From Treponema sp. UBA4319 (GTDB taxonomy: Bacteria > Spirochaetota > Spirochaetia > Treponematales > Treponemataceae): 6,302 bases of DNA. The notes below the pieces were generated by a model. That model was given only the letters and a program-made list of their open reading frames with translations, was not told the DNA's origin and made no database searches. The DNA lies in assembly GCA_002393865.1 (NCBI GenBank), contig DGUD01000052.1:1-6302 (forward strand), given 5' to 3'. Of the stretch, positions 1-6,143 are shown piece after piece. Numbering within the stretch: position 1 is the stretch's first letter; each line of letters starts with the position of its first letter. Both the position numbers and the translations under genes were made by a program.

Positions 1-23
1 ATACATCTCATGCTGAAGCCCTG
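1..23 (+). repeat. Dispersed repeat, copy A
   Basis: These 23 bases recur exactly, in reverse complement, at 5926-5948. Their inner 15 bases (CATGCTGAAGCCCTG, 9-23) also recur in direct orientation at 6144-6158. The copy lies outside any gene, just upstream of an intrinsic terminator. It starts at the first base of the window, so its left extent is unknown and may be longer. If the window edge is a contig edge, the repeat itself could explain the break. Confidence 0.8.
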
Positions 24-32
24 ACCTGGCAC

Positions 33-62
33 CACGGAAATGCGCGGAATCCGTGTTTTTTT
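33..62 (+). terminator. Intrinsic terminator of an upstream gene outside the window
   Basis: The stem CACGGA (33-38) pairs with TCCGTG (50-55) around an 11-nt loop, and seven T's (56-62) follow at once. This is the normal layout of a Rho-independent terminator for + strand transcription entering from the left. It also argues against a GTG start at position 53 for the kinase gene, because that codon is part of the terminator stem. The loop region (38-49) shares 12 bases with the left arm of the large hairpin near 6044. Confidence 0.65.
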
Positions 63-80
63 CAAAATCCGCGTTATACT
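52..80 (+). promoter_or_regulatory. Candidate promoter of the kinase/regulator operon
   Basis: TATACT at 75-80 matches the sigma70 -10 consensus at five of six positions. The expected -35 position (about 52-58) falls in the terminator tail and has only a weak match (GTGTTT). A start near 87 would give a leader of about 115 nt. The -10 is good but the -35 is poor, so the promoter is tentative or needs an activator. Confidence 0.35.
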
Positions 81-86
81 ATAAGG

Positions 87-202
87 CAGACGGCGGGGGT
101 CAGAGGAACTGCGTTCCGGCCTGCCCGCGCATATTCTCTGGAAGCGCTGCCGGCCGCCCCCGCGCCCGCAGCATTCCCAGCATCTCAAGGCGGATACACG
201 GT
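87..202 (+). promoter_or_regulatory. GC-rich 5' leader and ribosome binding site of the kinase gene
   Basis: This stretch is open in the kinase frame, but the peptide it would add (rich in R, P, G and C) looks nothing like a sensor N-terminus. AAGGCGGA (187-194) is a Shine-Dalgarno-like sequence eight bases before ATG 203 and fixes the start there. Two short stems are possible: GGAAC/GTTCC (105-109 with 113-117) and GCTGC/GCAGC (146-150 with 168-172). I recognise no riboswitch class. Confidence 0.4.
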
Positions 203-2620
203 ATGTCGGACGAATGGGAAGATGAATTCAACCTTAAAACATTGCAACGGGAAAAGGAATTCTTCGCGCAGGATCATCCCCTCACGAACAGATACAATTT
301 CAAGTCATTTCAAGACATGGTGATACTCGTAAGCACCATCATGCTCGTCCTCTTCCTATCGACCTTCTTTCCCTATACAAAGAACGAGGAATACCTCCAC
401 ACCATCAGGCTGCTCTACCTGCTGTGCTTCCTGATTTTTATCCCCCAGCTGCTTTTCGCCACCGTGCTCAGGAAGATTCCGGAGGCACATCCCCTGCCCT
501 TCCTGTACACGAGCTTCATAATCATATATACCTTCTCCATCCTGCACAATATCGCGGACAAGCACGGCTATCCGTACAGCCTCTCGCTCTGCAGCACCGT
601 CATATTCCCGCTGCTGTTCTTTGACCGCAGGAGGCGCGTCATCCTGCTGTCGCTCCTCCATCTGTGCATCGCCCTCGCCGTGTCCTTCAGGTTCAAGGAC
701 ACCAGCGCCTTCATGAACGACGTCTTCAACTGTACCATCTGGACGGTGACGGGGCTCATCCTGAGCAAATCCCTGCACTCGAACCAGATGAACTACATCA
801 ACCTGAAAGAGCGCCAGCTGAACGCCACGCTTGAGATTGAGAAGGCAAAGAACGAGGCAAAGGGCGTGTTCCTCGCAAAAATGTCGCACGAAATCCGCAC
901 GCCGATAAACGCAGTGCTCGGATTCGACGAGATGATACTGCGGGAAGCGGACAGGGCTGACATCCTTGGCTATGCGGAAAACATAAAGTCCGCAGGCAAG
1001 ACGCTGCTCTCGCTCATCAACGACATCCTCGACTTCTCAAAAATCGAGGCGAACAAGATGGAAATCATCAGCACAGAGTATGAGCTCGCATCCATGCTGA
1101 ACGACATCATCAACATGGTGGCGCAGCGCGCGCAGGCAAAGGGGCTCGAATTCAGCGTGAAGGTCGACGAGACGACTCCGCGGCTGCTGTACGGCGACGA
1201 CGTGCGGATAAAGCAGTGTATGCTGAACCTCCTCACAAACGCAATCAAGTATACGCCGTCCGGCTCCGTCACCCTTGCGCTGGGCTGGCAGAAGATTGAC
1301 GACTATTCCGCAGAGCTGCGGATTTCGGTCAAGGACACCGGCATCGGCATAAAAGAAGAGGATATCGGCAGGCTGAGCACGGCCTTTGAGCGCATCGAGG
1401 AGGAACGGAACCGTTCGATTGAGGGGACCGGGCTGGGGCTGAGCATCGTGCGGCAGCTGCTCGGCATGATGGGCTCCCGGCTGGAAGTCCGGAGCACGTA
1501 TGGCAGCGGCTCGGAATTCTCCTTCAGCGTCACGCAGCGCATCGTGTGGTGGGAGCCGGTGGGGAGCTTTGCCGAGACCTACCGGAAGGCGATGATGAAT
1601 TCCGTGCGCTACCGGGAAAGCTTCCATGCGCCAGACGCCCGCATACTGGTCGTCGACGACACAAAAATGAACCTGACCGTCATACAGGGCTTTCTCAAGC
1701 GGACGCTCCTGCAGGTGGACGTCGTGGAGAACGGCGCCGACATGCTGAACTACGTGCAGCAGAAGAAGTACGACGTTATATTCATCGACCACTACATGCC
1801 GGGCATGGACGGCATAGAGGCACTGCACCGTATGCGGCAGCTTCCCGGCAACGTAAACGCCGGAGTGCCGTGCATCGCGCTTACGGCGAACGCGGTTGCC
1901 GGAGCGCGGGAGATGTACCTTGCGGAAGGATTCACCGACTACTTGACAAAGCCGGTCGATAGCAGCAAGCTTGAGCAGATGCTCCTTGACTATCTGCCGG
2001 AAAGCGCCGTCATCCGGGTAAAGGCGGAGGAACGCCCCCCGGAAGCAGTCATGCTGCCGGAGATAGAGGGGATCGACACAGCGGCCGCCGTTGCCAACTG
2101 CGGCTCTGCGGCGCTTTTCCGGGAAATCGCGGATGAATTCTGCGCCGGCACGGAGGAGCGTGCCAGCCAGATTGAAGGCTACGCGCGGCAGAGGGACTAC
2201 AAGAACTACACGGTGCTTGTCCACGCGCTCAAAAGCTCCGCGCGGCTCATCGGGGCAGCGGAGCTTGCGGGCCGCGCGGCGGAGCTTGAGGCTCTGGGCA
2301 GCAGGCCGGATGCGGCGGCTGTCGCGGAGGGAACCCCGGCCCTGCTCGCGCTGTACCGCAGCCTTTCCGGGCGGCTGCGCCCCTATCTGGAGCGCGAGCT
2401 CCCGCAGCCGCAGGGGCGGATTCCCATGACGCGGGAACAGTTTGACGGTGCCGTCGCAGACGTAAAGCAGTGCATTCTGGCGTTCGACTTTGACACCGCG
2501 GAGGAAATCGTCAGGATGATGGGGCAGTACACCGTTCCCGTGGGGAAGGAAACAAAATTCCAGAGGATGAGGAAATATATTTTTGCAGGCGACAGGGACG
2601 CGCTCCTGAACCTGCTGTAG
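203..2620 (+). CDS. Membrane hybrid histidine kinase (HisKA-HATPase-REC-HPt)
   Basis: An 805-aa sensor kinase. An N-terminal cytoplasmic stretch of about 38 residues leads into six hydrophobic segments (about 39-58, 70-89, 99-117, 126-140, 146-162 and 173-188). A short helical linker follows, then HisKA with the phospho-acceptor H229 in SHEIRTP. The HATPase part shows the N box (N346), G1 DTGIGI (D378) and G2 GTGLGL (408-413). A canonical receiver follows, with acidic pair D485/D486, phospho-acceptor D529 in DHYMPGMDG, T561 and K583. The HPt domain has H674 in HALKSS. The last 64 residues (from about 742) form an extra helical tail. All catalytic residues are present, so the protein should be active and should pass phosphate H229-D529-H674. 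The start at ATG 203 is chosen for its Shine-Dalgarno sequence and sensible N-terminus; an upstream GTG at 53 lies in a terminator. There is no periplasmic sensor domain of any size, so the signal is probably sensed in or at the membrane. The signal is unknown. Confidence 0.93.
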   Translation: MSDEWEDEFNLKTLQREKEFFAQDHPLTNRYNFKSFQDMVILVSTIMLVLFLSTFFPYTKNEEYLHTIRLLYLLCFLIFIPQLLFATVLRKIPEAHPLPFLYTSFIIIYTFSILHNIADKHGYPYSLSLCSTVIFPLLFFDRRRRVILLSLLHLCIALAVSFRFKDTSAFMNDVFNCTIWTVTGLILSKSLHSNQMNYINLKERQLNATLEIEKAKNEAKGVFLAKMSHEIRTPINAVLGFDEMILREADRADILGYAENIKSAGKTLLSLINDILDFSKIEANKMEIISTEYELASMLNDIINMVAQRAQAKGLEFSVKVDETTPRLLYGDDVRIKQCMLNLLTNAIKYTPSGSVTLALGWQKIDDYSAELRISVKDTGIGIKEEDIGRLSTAFERIEEERNRSIEGTGLGLSIVRQLLGMMGSRLEVRSTYGSGSEFSFSVTQRIVWWEPVGSFAETYRKAMMNSVRYRESFHAPDARILVVDDTKMNLTVIQGFLKRTLLQVDVVENGADMLNYVQQKKYDVIFIDHYMPGMDGIEALHRMRQLPGNVNAGVPCIALTANAVAGAREMYLAEGFTDYLTKPVDSSKLEQMLLDYLPESAVIRVKAEERPPEAVMLPEIEGIDTAAAVANCGSAALFREIADEFCAGTEERASQIEGYARQRDYKNYTVLVHALKSSARLIGAAELAGRAAELEALGSRPDAAAVAEGTPALLALYRSLSGRLRPYLERELPQPQGRIPMTREQFDGAVADVKQCILAFDFDTAEEIVRMMGQYTVPVGKETKFQRMRKYIFAGDRDALLNLL

Positions 2621-2634
2621 ACAAGGGGATTACT

Positions 2635-3447
2635 ATGGACAACAGCGTTTTATATGTCTGCGAATCACCGCAAAGCTTTCTGGTGACGGCAATCGTGAAC
2701 AAAATCCGTGCGGCAAAGTATGAGGTCACATTGACCACGCCGAACAGCAATTACATCGCATCCCTGAACAAGCTGCCCGACATATTCATCGTCGACCTTG
2801 GCGGGGAGGAAAGCCTTTTTGCCGGCACGCTCAAATACATCAACAAGTGCATCACGGCGGAGAACTCAAAGAAAATCCTGTACATCATCGGCAGCGAGGA
2901 AGAAATCAAATTCTCCCGCCACTACGTGCAGGAGGAGCTGGTATCAACCACATTCCGCCGTCCGGTGAACATCACGGACATCATCAGCCAGCTCAACATG
3001 CAGTGCGCGCGGAAATTCGAGGACGACGGGCTGAATTCCGACCCGCGCCATGCCCCCAGGAGCTTCGGAAAGAAGAGCCTCCTGATTGTGGACGACAATC
3101 CGGAGACGCTCCACACCCTGAAGACGTGGTTCTCGCAGAGGTACGACACATTCATCGCGAATTCGGGCATGAACGCCGTCTCCTTCCTGAAGGAGCGGAA
3201 AGTAGACCTTGTGCTCCTCGACTACGAGATGCCCGTGCTGCTCGGCATAGATGTCCTGCAGGTGCTCAAGTCAGACCCGGCCACGGCGCAGATACCCGTG
3301 GTATTCCTGACGGCAAAGGACGACAAGGAGACCGTCATGAAAATCATCGCCGCAAAGCCGAACGGCTACCTGCTCAAAGACCAGCCGATGACAAAGCTCC
3401 TGAAAAGCGTCGACAACTTCTTTGAGGCTCCGGAAGCCCCCAAATGA
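2635..3447 (+). CDS. Response regulator with two receiver domains and no output domain
   Basis: A 270-aa protein starting 14 nt after the kinase stop, with a good ribosome binding site (AAGGGG, 2623-2628); almost certainly cotranscribed. The C-terminal receiver (about 149-265) is complete: D153/D154 in LLIVDDN, phospho-acceptor D196 in LLDYEMP, T226 in LTAK and K248 in LLKDQP. The N-terminal half (about 4-120) has the receiver pattern but is degenerate. VLYVCES keeps only E10 of the acidic pair, D54 (FIVDLGG) and S87 are present, and the conserved lysine is R109 in FRRP. No DNA-binding, GGDEF, HD-GYP or methylesterase domain follows. By family knowledge such proteins act as phosphate sinks, relay intermediates or protein-protein switches. 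Being next to a kinase with an HPt domain, the likely donor is H674. The N-terminal half is probably a regulatory or dimerisation module rather than a phosphorylated receiver. Confidence 0.88.
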   Translation: MDNSVLYVCESPQSFLVTAIVNKIRAAKYEVTLTTPNSNYIASLNKLPDIFIVDLGGEESLFAGTLKYINKCITAENSKKILYIIGSEEEIKFSRHYVQEELVSTTFRRPVNITDIISQLNMQCARKFEDDGLNSDPRHAPRSFGKKSLLIVDDNPETLHTLKTWFSQRYDTFIANSGMNAVSFLKERKVDLVLLDYEMPVLLGIDVLQVLKSDPATAQIPVVFLTAKDDKETVMKIIAAKPNGYLLKDQPMTKLLKSVDNFFEAPEAPK

Positions 3448-3485
3448 CGATCCGCCGGAGCATCGCGCGTTCCCGGAATTTTTAC

Positions 3486-3515
3486 TTGACAAGCCTATGA
3501 AGGTGCTTTTAAAAT
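3486..3515 (+). promoter_or_regulatory. Sigma70-type promoter of the flavoprotein fusion
   Basis: A perfect -35 TTGACA (3486-3491) is followed after 18 nt by TAAAAT (3510-3515), five of six matches to TATAAT. Predicted initiation near 3522 leaves a leader of only about 13 nt, which still includes GAGG (3525-3528) of the purine-rich AAGGAAGAGG (3519-3528) before ATG 3535. The gene therefore has its own start in the 87-nt gap after the regulator gene, although read-through from the kinase operon is not excluded. Confidence 0.7.
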
Positions 3516-3534
3516 CGTAAGGAAGAGGTGGCAC

Positions 3535-5202
3535 ATGCAGACGGCTCATATACTTCTGATTAACGGAAGCCCCAAAGGCAAACGGAGCAACTCCCTGCGG
3601 CTGGCGACGAGCTTTGTCGCGGGGCTACGCGCCCAGCTCGAATCGCAGGGCTTCGCGCCCATCGTGGACGAGCTGCACCTCGCGGAGCTCAACATCGCCC
3701 CCTGCCGCGGCTGCTTTGCCTGCTGGAAAAGCACTCCCGGTACCTGCTGCATCAAAGACGACATGCAGATGGTCATGCAAAAGGAAATCGGAGCCGACTA
3801 TATCATCTGGTCGTTCCCGCTCTATTATTTCAATGTGCCCGGCATCCTCAAGAACATGATAGACCGCCAGCTGCCGGTGAACCTTCCTTTTATGAGCGCG
3901 AACAAAGACGACTACGGCAGCGGGAGCCATGACACGCGCTACGACATGACGGGAACAAAACACGTCCTCGTCTCGACCTGCGGCTTTTATTCCGCGGAGG
4001 GGAATTACGACAGCGTCAGGATGATGTTCAAGCACTTTCTGGGAAAAGACAGCTATGCGGAGATTTTCTGCGGGCAGGGCGAGCTGTTCAGAATCAAGGA
4101 GCTTTCAGAGCGGACTGAATCATACCTCGCGCTGGTCAGCAAGGCAGGGCAGGAATTTGCGCGCGGCGGCATCGCGGAAGAAACAAAGCTGTCGCTCAAG
4201 GAGCTTCTGTACCCCAAGGAATCCTTTGAGGCAATGGCCGACGCAAGCTGGGGCATAAGCAAGGACGGCGCCGGAAAACTGCCGGAGGATGAAATCTTTA
4301 CGCGGCAGATGGCCGCGCTGTACAACAAGGACGCGTATGACGGCAAAGAGCGCGTACTTGAGATGCGTTACACCGACGTAAAGCGCAGCTACCAGATTCT
4401 GCTGGGAAAAGACGGCAGCAGCGTCGTGACGGACGGAAGCCATACCGCAACGACCATCATCGAGACGCCCTATTCCCTGTGGTCGTCCATATCACGGGGC
4501 GAGATTGAGGGCGCCGAGGCTCTCGGCAAAAAACTGTACCACGTCTCCGGCGATTTTGACCTGATGATGCGCTGGAGCACATTCTTTGGCGCAGGCAGCG
4601 CGCGCGGCGGGAACGGAAGCGGCGCACAAGCCGCCAGCGCCGCGCAGGAGCAGGACGCAAAGCCGCAGAAAAAAGCGTCCATGACAACGATGCTCATTCC
4701 CTGGATATGCTTCTGGATTGCCGTCGCCATCCATCCGGTGACCGGCGCGCTCATCACCCTCGGCGTGTGCGCGCTGCTCCCGCTCGTCATGGGGAGCCGC
4801 CCCTTTGTAATCTGGGACAGGCTTTCCATCGCATTGGTCGCGGCGCTCTCCATCGCGGCCTACGGAAGCGGCAACAGCGATTACACGACGACGGCAGGCT
4901 ACCTGCTCTTCGGCCTGCTCTGGCTCGGCTCATGCCTCGTAAAAGAGCCCTTGTGCGCGACCTATGTCAAATACAATTTCGGCGGAAACCAGGCGCTGCG
5001 CAACCCGCTGTTCATGAAGACAAACTATATCCTTGCCGCCTGCTGGGGAATCCTGTATATCCTTACGGCCACATGGACATTCCTCCTGAAACGAGCCGGA
5101 GCCGGAATCTCCGTAACCATCATAAACAACCTCGTTCCCGTCCTGATGGGAATCTTTACCGGCTGGTTCCAGAAATGGTATCCGGCGCGGCTCGCACGAT
5201 AG
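3535..5202 (+). CDS. Tripartite fusion: iron-sulfur-flavoprotein-like FMN reductase, SCP2-like domain, membrane domain
   Basis: A 555-aa protein. Residues 1 to about 240 have the flavodoxin-like NAD(P)H-dependent FMN reductase fold: the flavin phosphate loop GSPKGKRSNS (11-20), PLYYFN (95-100) at the second flavin-contact position, and STCGF (146-150). The cysteine set C57-x2-C60-x2-C63-x7-C71 matches the compact motif that binds a 4Fe-4S cluster in archaeal and bacterial iron-sulfur flavoproteins. Residues about 258-352 resemble an SCP2 sterol-carrier fold; the end of this part (SLWSSISRGEIEGAEALGKK, then VSGDFDLMMR) fits the conserved SCP2 C-terminal pattern. A Gly/Ala/Ser/Gln-rich linker (about 352-382) leads to a membrane domain (383-555) with about six hydrophobic segments (386-399, 402-419, 430-443, 454-469, 498-518, 526-545), which I do not recognise. 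Likely role (inference): a membrane-tethered flavin and Fe-S oxidoreductase acting on or near a lipid-like substrate or quinone. The start is set by a strong ribosome binding site and promoter. There is no sign of a frameshift; the fusion reads through cleanly. Confidence 0.82.
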   Translation: MQTAHILLINGSPKGKRSNSLRLATSFVAGLRAQLESQGFAPIVDELHLAELNIAPCRGCFACWKSTPGTCCIKDDMQMVMQKEIGADYIIWSFPLYYFNVPGILKNMIDRQLPVNLPFMSANKDDYGSGSHDTRYDMTGTKHVLVSTCGFYSAEGNYDSVRMMFKHFLGKDSYAEIFCGQGELFRIKELSERTESYLALVSKAGQEFARGGIAEETKLSLKELLYPKESFEAMADASWGISKDGAGKLPEDEIFTRQMAALYNKDAYDGKERVLEMRYTDVKRSYQILLGKDGSSVVTDGSHTATTIIETPYSLWSSISRGEIEGAEALGKKLYHVSGDFDLMMRWSTFFGAGSARGGNGSGAQAASAAQEQDAKPQKKASMTTMLIPWICFWIAVAIHPVTGALITLGVCALLPLVMGSRPFVIWDRLSIALVAALSIAAYGSGNSDYTTTAGYLLFGLLWLGSCLVKEPLCATYVKYNFGGNQALRNPLFMKTNYILAACWGILYILTATWTFLLKRAGAGISVTIINNLVPVLMGIFTGWFQKWYPARLAR

Positions 5203-5304
5203 GCAGCATGCACAATTGCGACAGCGTGCGGCCAGCATACGCAGCTGCAGAACAGGGCTGATTGGAAAATTCAGGCTCCGGAGCAGCTCCTTCCGCCGCC
5301 TTAC
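5203..5304. other. Convergent intergenic region without an evident terminator
   Basis: These 102 bases separate two genes that run towards each other. A 10-bp perfect palindrome GCTCCGGAGC (5275-5284) is present, but no T-tract follows on either strand. I see no good intrinsic terminator for either gene, so the transcripts may overlap or end by another route. Confidence 0.4.
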
Positions 5305-5511
5305 CTAGAAATAAAAAAGCTCCTCGAACTTTTTGTCCAGCGCCACGCAGAGTACAAGGGCAAGCTTTGCGGTCGGGCAGTACTGGCCGGTCTCTATCGA
5401 GCTGATTGTGTTGCGCGAGACGCCCACGGTTTTTGCGAGCTGACTCTGGGAAAGCTGCTTTTCCGCGCGGGCTTCCTTGAGGCGGTTTCTCAGGACAAGC
5501 GTTCCGTCCAT
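5305..5511 (-). CDS. Small XRE-family transcriptional regulator
   Basis: A 68-aa single-domain helix-turn-helix protein. After RNRLKEARAEK come the scaffold helix SQSQLAKTVG (21-30) and the recognition helix SRNTISSIETG (32-42). The C-terminus EELFYF is typical of this compact XRE subgroup, which is a complete DNA-binding domain with no ligand domain. Translation starts behind a strong Shine-Dalgarno sequence (GGAGGAG, read on the minus strand at 5520-5514). The gene begins 17 nt after the stop of the upstream membrane-protein gene, so the two form an operon. Members of this group are commonly paired with small membrane proteins and often regulate their own operon; that role here is inference. 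It converges on the flavoprotein gene. Confidence 0.9.
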   Translation of the reverse strand: MDGTLVLRNRLKEARAEKQLSQSQLAKTVGVSRNTISSIETGQYCPTAKLALVLCVALDKKFEELFYF

Positions 5512-5528
5512 CGCTCCTCCCGCTCCCT

Positions 5529-5870
5529 CTACGCGGCAGCCGGGCGAATTTTTCCCGTCAGCTGGAAGACGAAGAGCACCGTGAGCAGGACAAAAATCGC
5601 AAGGTAGCCGAGCGCGACAAAAAGCTCATGCAGTTTTCTCATCTTGAAGAATTTCACAAAAAAGGCGACGCTCAGCATCCCGAAGAAGACAATCCAGCAC
5701 TGGGCGCTCACACGGCGGGTGCAGAGCCAGCTTATGAGCGAGGCAAAGGCGCACAGCGCGAACGAAGAAAAATATGCGGCCGTGGCGGCCTTCTTCTGCA
5801 CCTCCACATCATAGATGTCCTTGTTGCCGTTGTCAGCCCTGCTTTTGTCCAGAATCTCTTCTTTTGTCAT
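5529..5870 (-). CDS. Small three-TM membrane protein, DUF6442-like
   Basis: A 113-aa protein. The charged N-terminus (MTKEEILDKSRADN, then NKDIYDVEV) matches what I remember of the DUF6442 family, small membrane proteins encoded next to compact XRE regulators. Three hydrophobic segments follow at about 31-50, 58-75 and 84-104, with basic KMRK (76-79) between the second and third, suggesting a cytoplasmic N-terminus and cytoplasmic loop. The MTKEEIL start supports ATG at 5870 even though no Shine-Dalgarno sequence precedes it; the promoter sits so close that the mRNA is probably leaderless or nearly so. It is the first gene of an operon with the XRE regulator. Function is unknown; it may inhibit or anchor the regulator (inference). 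The family name is from memory and not verified. Confidence 0.8.
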   Translation of the reverse strand: MTKEEILDKSRADNGNKDIYDVEVQKKAATAAYFSSFALCAFASLISWLCTRRVSAQCWIVFFGMLSVAFFVKFFKMRKLHELFVALGYLAIFVLLTVLFVFQLTGKIRPAAA

Positions 5871-5878
5871 ACAAGTCT

Positions 5879-5906
5879 ATTATGTGCCCCCCGTTTTTTT
5901 TGTCAA
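5879..5906 (-). promoter_or_regulatory. Promoter of the membrane protein/XRE operon
   Basis: On the minus strand, TTGACA (5906-5901) is a perfect -35. CATAAT (5884-5879), five of six matches to the -10 consensus, follows after 16 nt. Initiation is expected at about 5873-5871, immediately before ATG 5870. The spacer begins with a run of A's and then holds six G's (T8 at 5894-5901 and C6 at 5887-5892 on the + strand). Length changes in these tracts would alter promoter spacing. Confidence 0.7.
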
Positions 5907-5925
5907 GTGAGGGATGGCACCGCAG

Positions 5926-5948
5926 CAGGGCTTCAGCATGAGATGTAT
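5926..5948 (-). repeat. Dispersed repeat, copy B (inverted)
   Basis: The exact reverse complement of positions 1-23. Copies A and B therefore form a 23-bp perfect inverted repeat flanking the kinase, regulator, flavoprotein and XRE genes. Its first 15 bases (5926-5940) are also the reverse complement of copy C. Confidence 0.8.
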
Positions 5949-6041
5949 TTTATCTGAATACGGACGCGGTATTGGTAAATCATGTAAACTGTTTTAAGAT
6001 GAATTTCTTTTTTATGCTACAAAAGCCAAGGATTCAACATA

Positions 6042-6138
6042 AAAAATGCGCGGAAGCGGAAAAACGCCCGGGCTGCCATTTGCAAAGCGAAGCGTGCGAC
6101 CGGCAGTTCGGGTGTTTTTCCGCTGGGAGCGCATTTTT
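6042..6138 (+). repeat. Long imperfect inverted repeat forming a strong hairpin
   Basis: The outer arm AAAAATGCGC (6042-6051) pairs with GCGCATTTTT (6129-6138). After a 3/4-nt internal loop (6052-6054 and 6125-6128), positions 6055-6077 pair with 6102-6124 over 23 consecutive base pairs, around a 24-nt loop (6078-6101). The only three non-Watson-Crick pairs (6066-6113, 6071-6108 and 6072-6107) are G-U in a + strand transcript but A-C in a minus-strand one. GTTTT follows the right arm and six A's start the left, so both directions look terminator-like. The neighbouring genes diverge from this region, so it terminates neither of them. Confidence 0.8.
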
Positions 6139-6143
6139 GTTTT

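Noticed and set aside
53..202. 50-residue N-terminal extension of the kinase from a GTG at 53
   Set aside because: The GTG lies in the stem of an intrinsic terminator and the peptide does not resemble a sensor N-terminus. ATG 203 has a Shine-Dalgarno-like sequence at proper spacing.
1037..2224. 395-codon open frame on the minus strand inside the kinase gene
   Set aside because: It is antisense to the receiver and kinase domains, has no recognisable motif or ribosome binding site, and is explained by the high GC content of the real gene.
3456..3484. Possible terminator after the regulator gene (CCGG stem followed by AATTTTTA)
   Set aside because: The stem is only four base pairs with a long loop and the T-run is short. 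It is too weak to call.
1..5948. Integrative element bounded by the 23-bp repeats as attachment sites
   Set aside because: The repeats are inverted rather than direct, and there is no integrase, tRNA gene or excision gene. Excision is not predicted.
5628..5957. 109-codon + strand ORF opposite the DUF6442-like gene
   Set aside because: It is a shadow of the minus-strand gene, which has a family-like N-terminus, membrane segments and a promoter.
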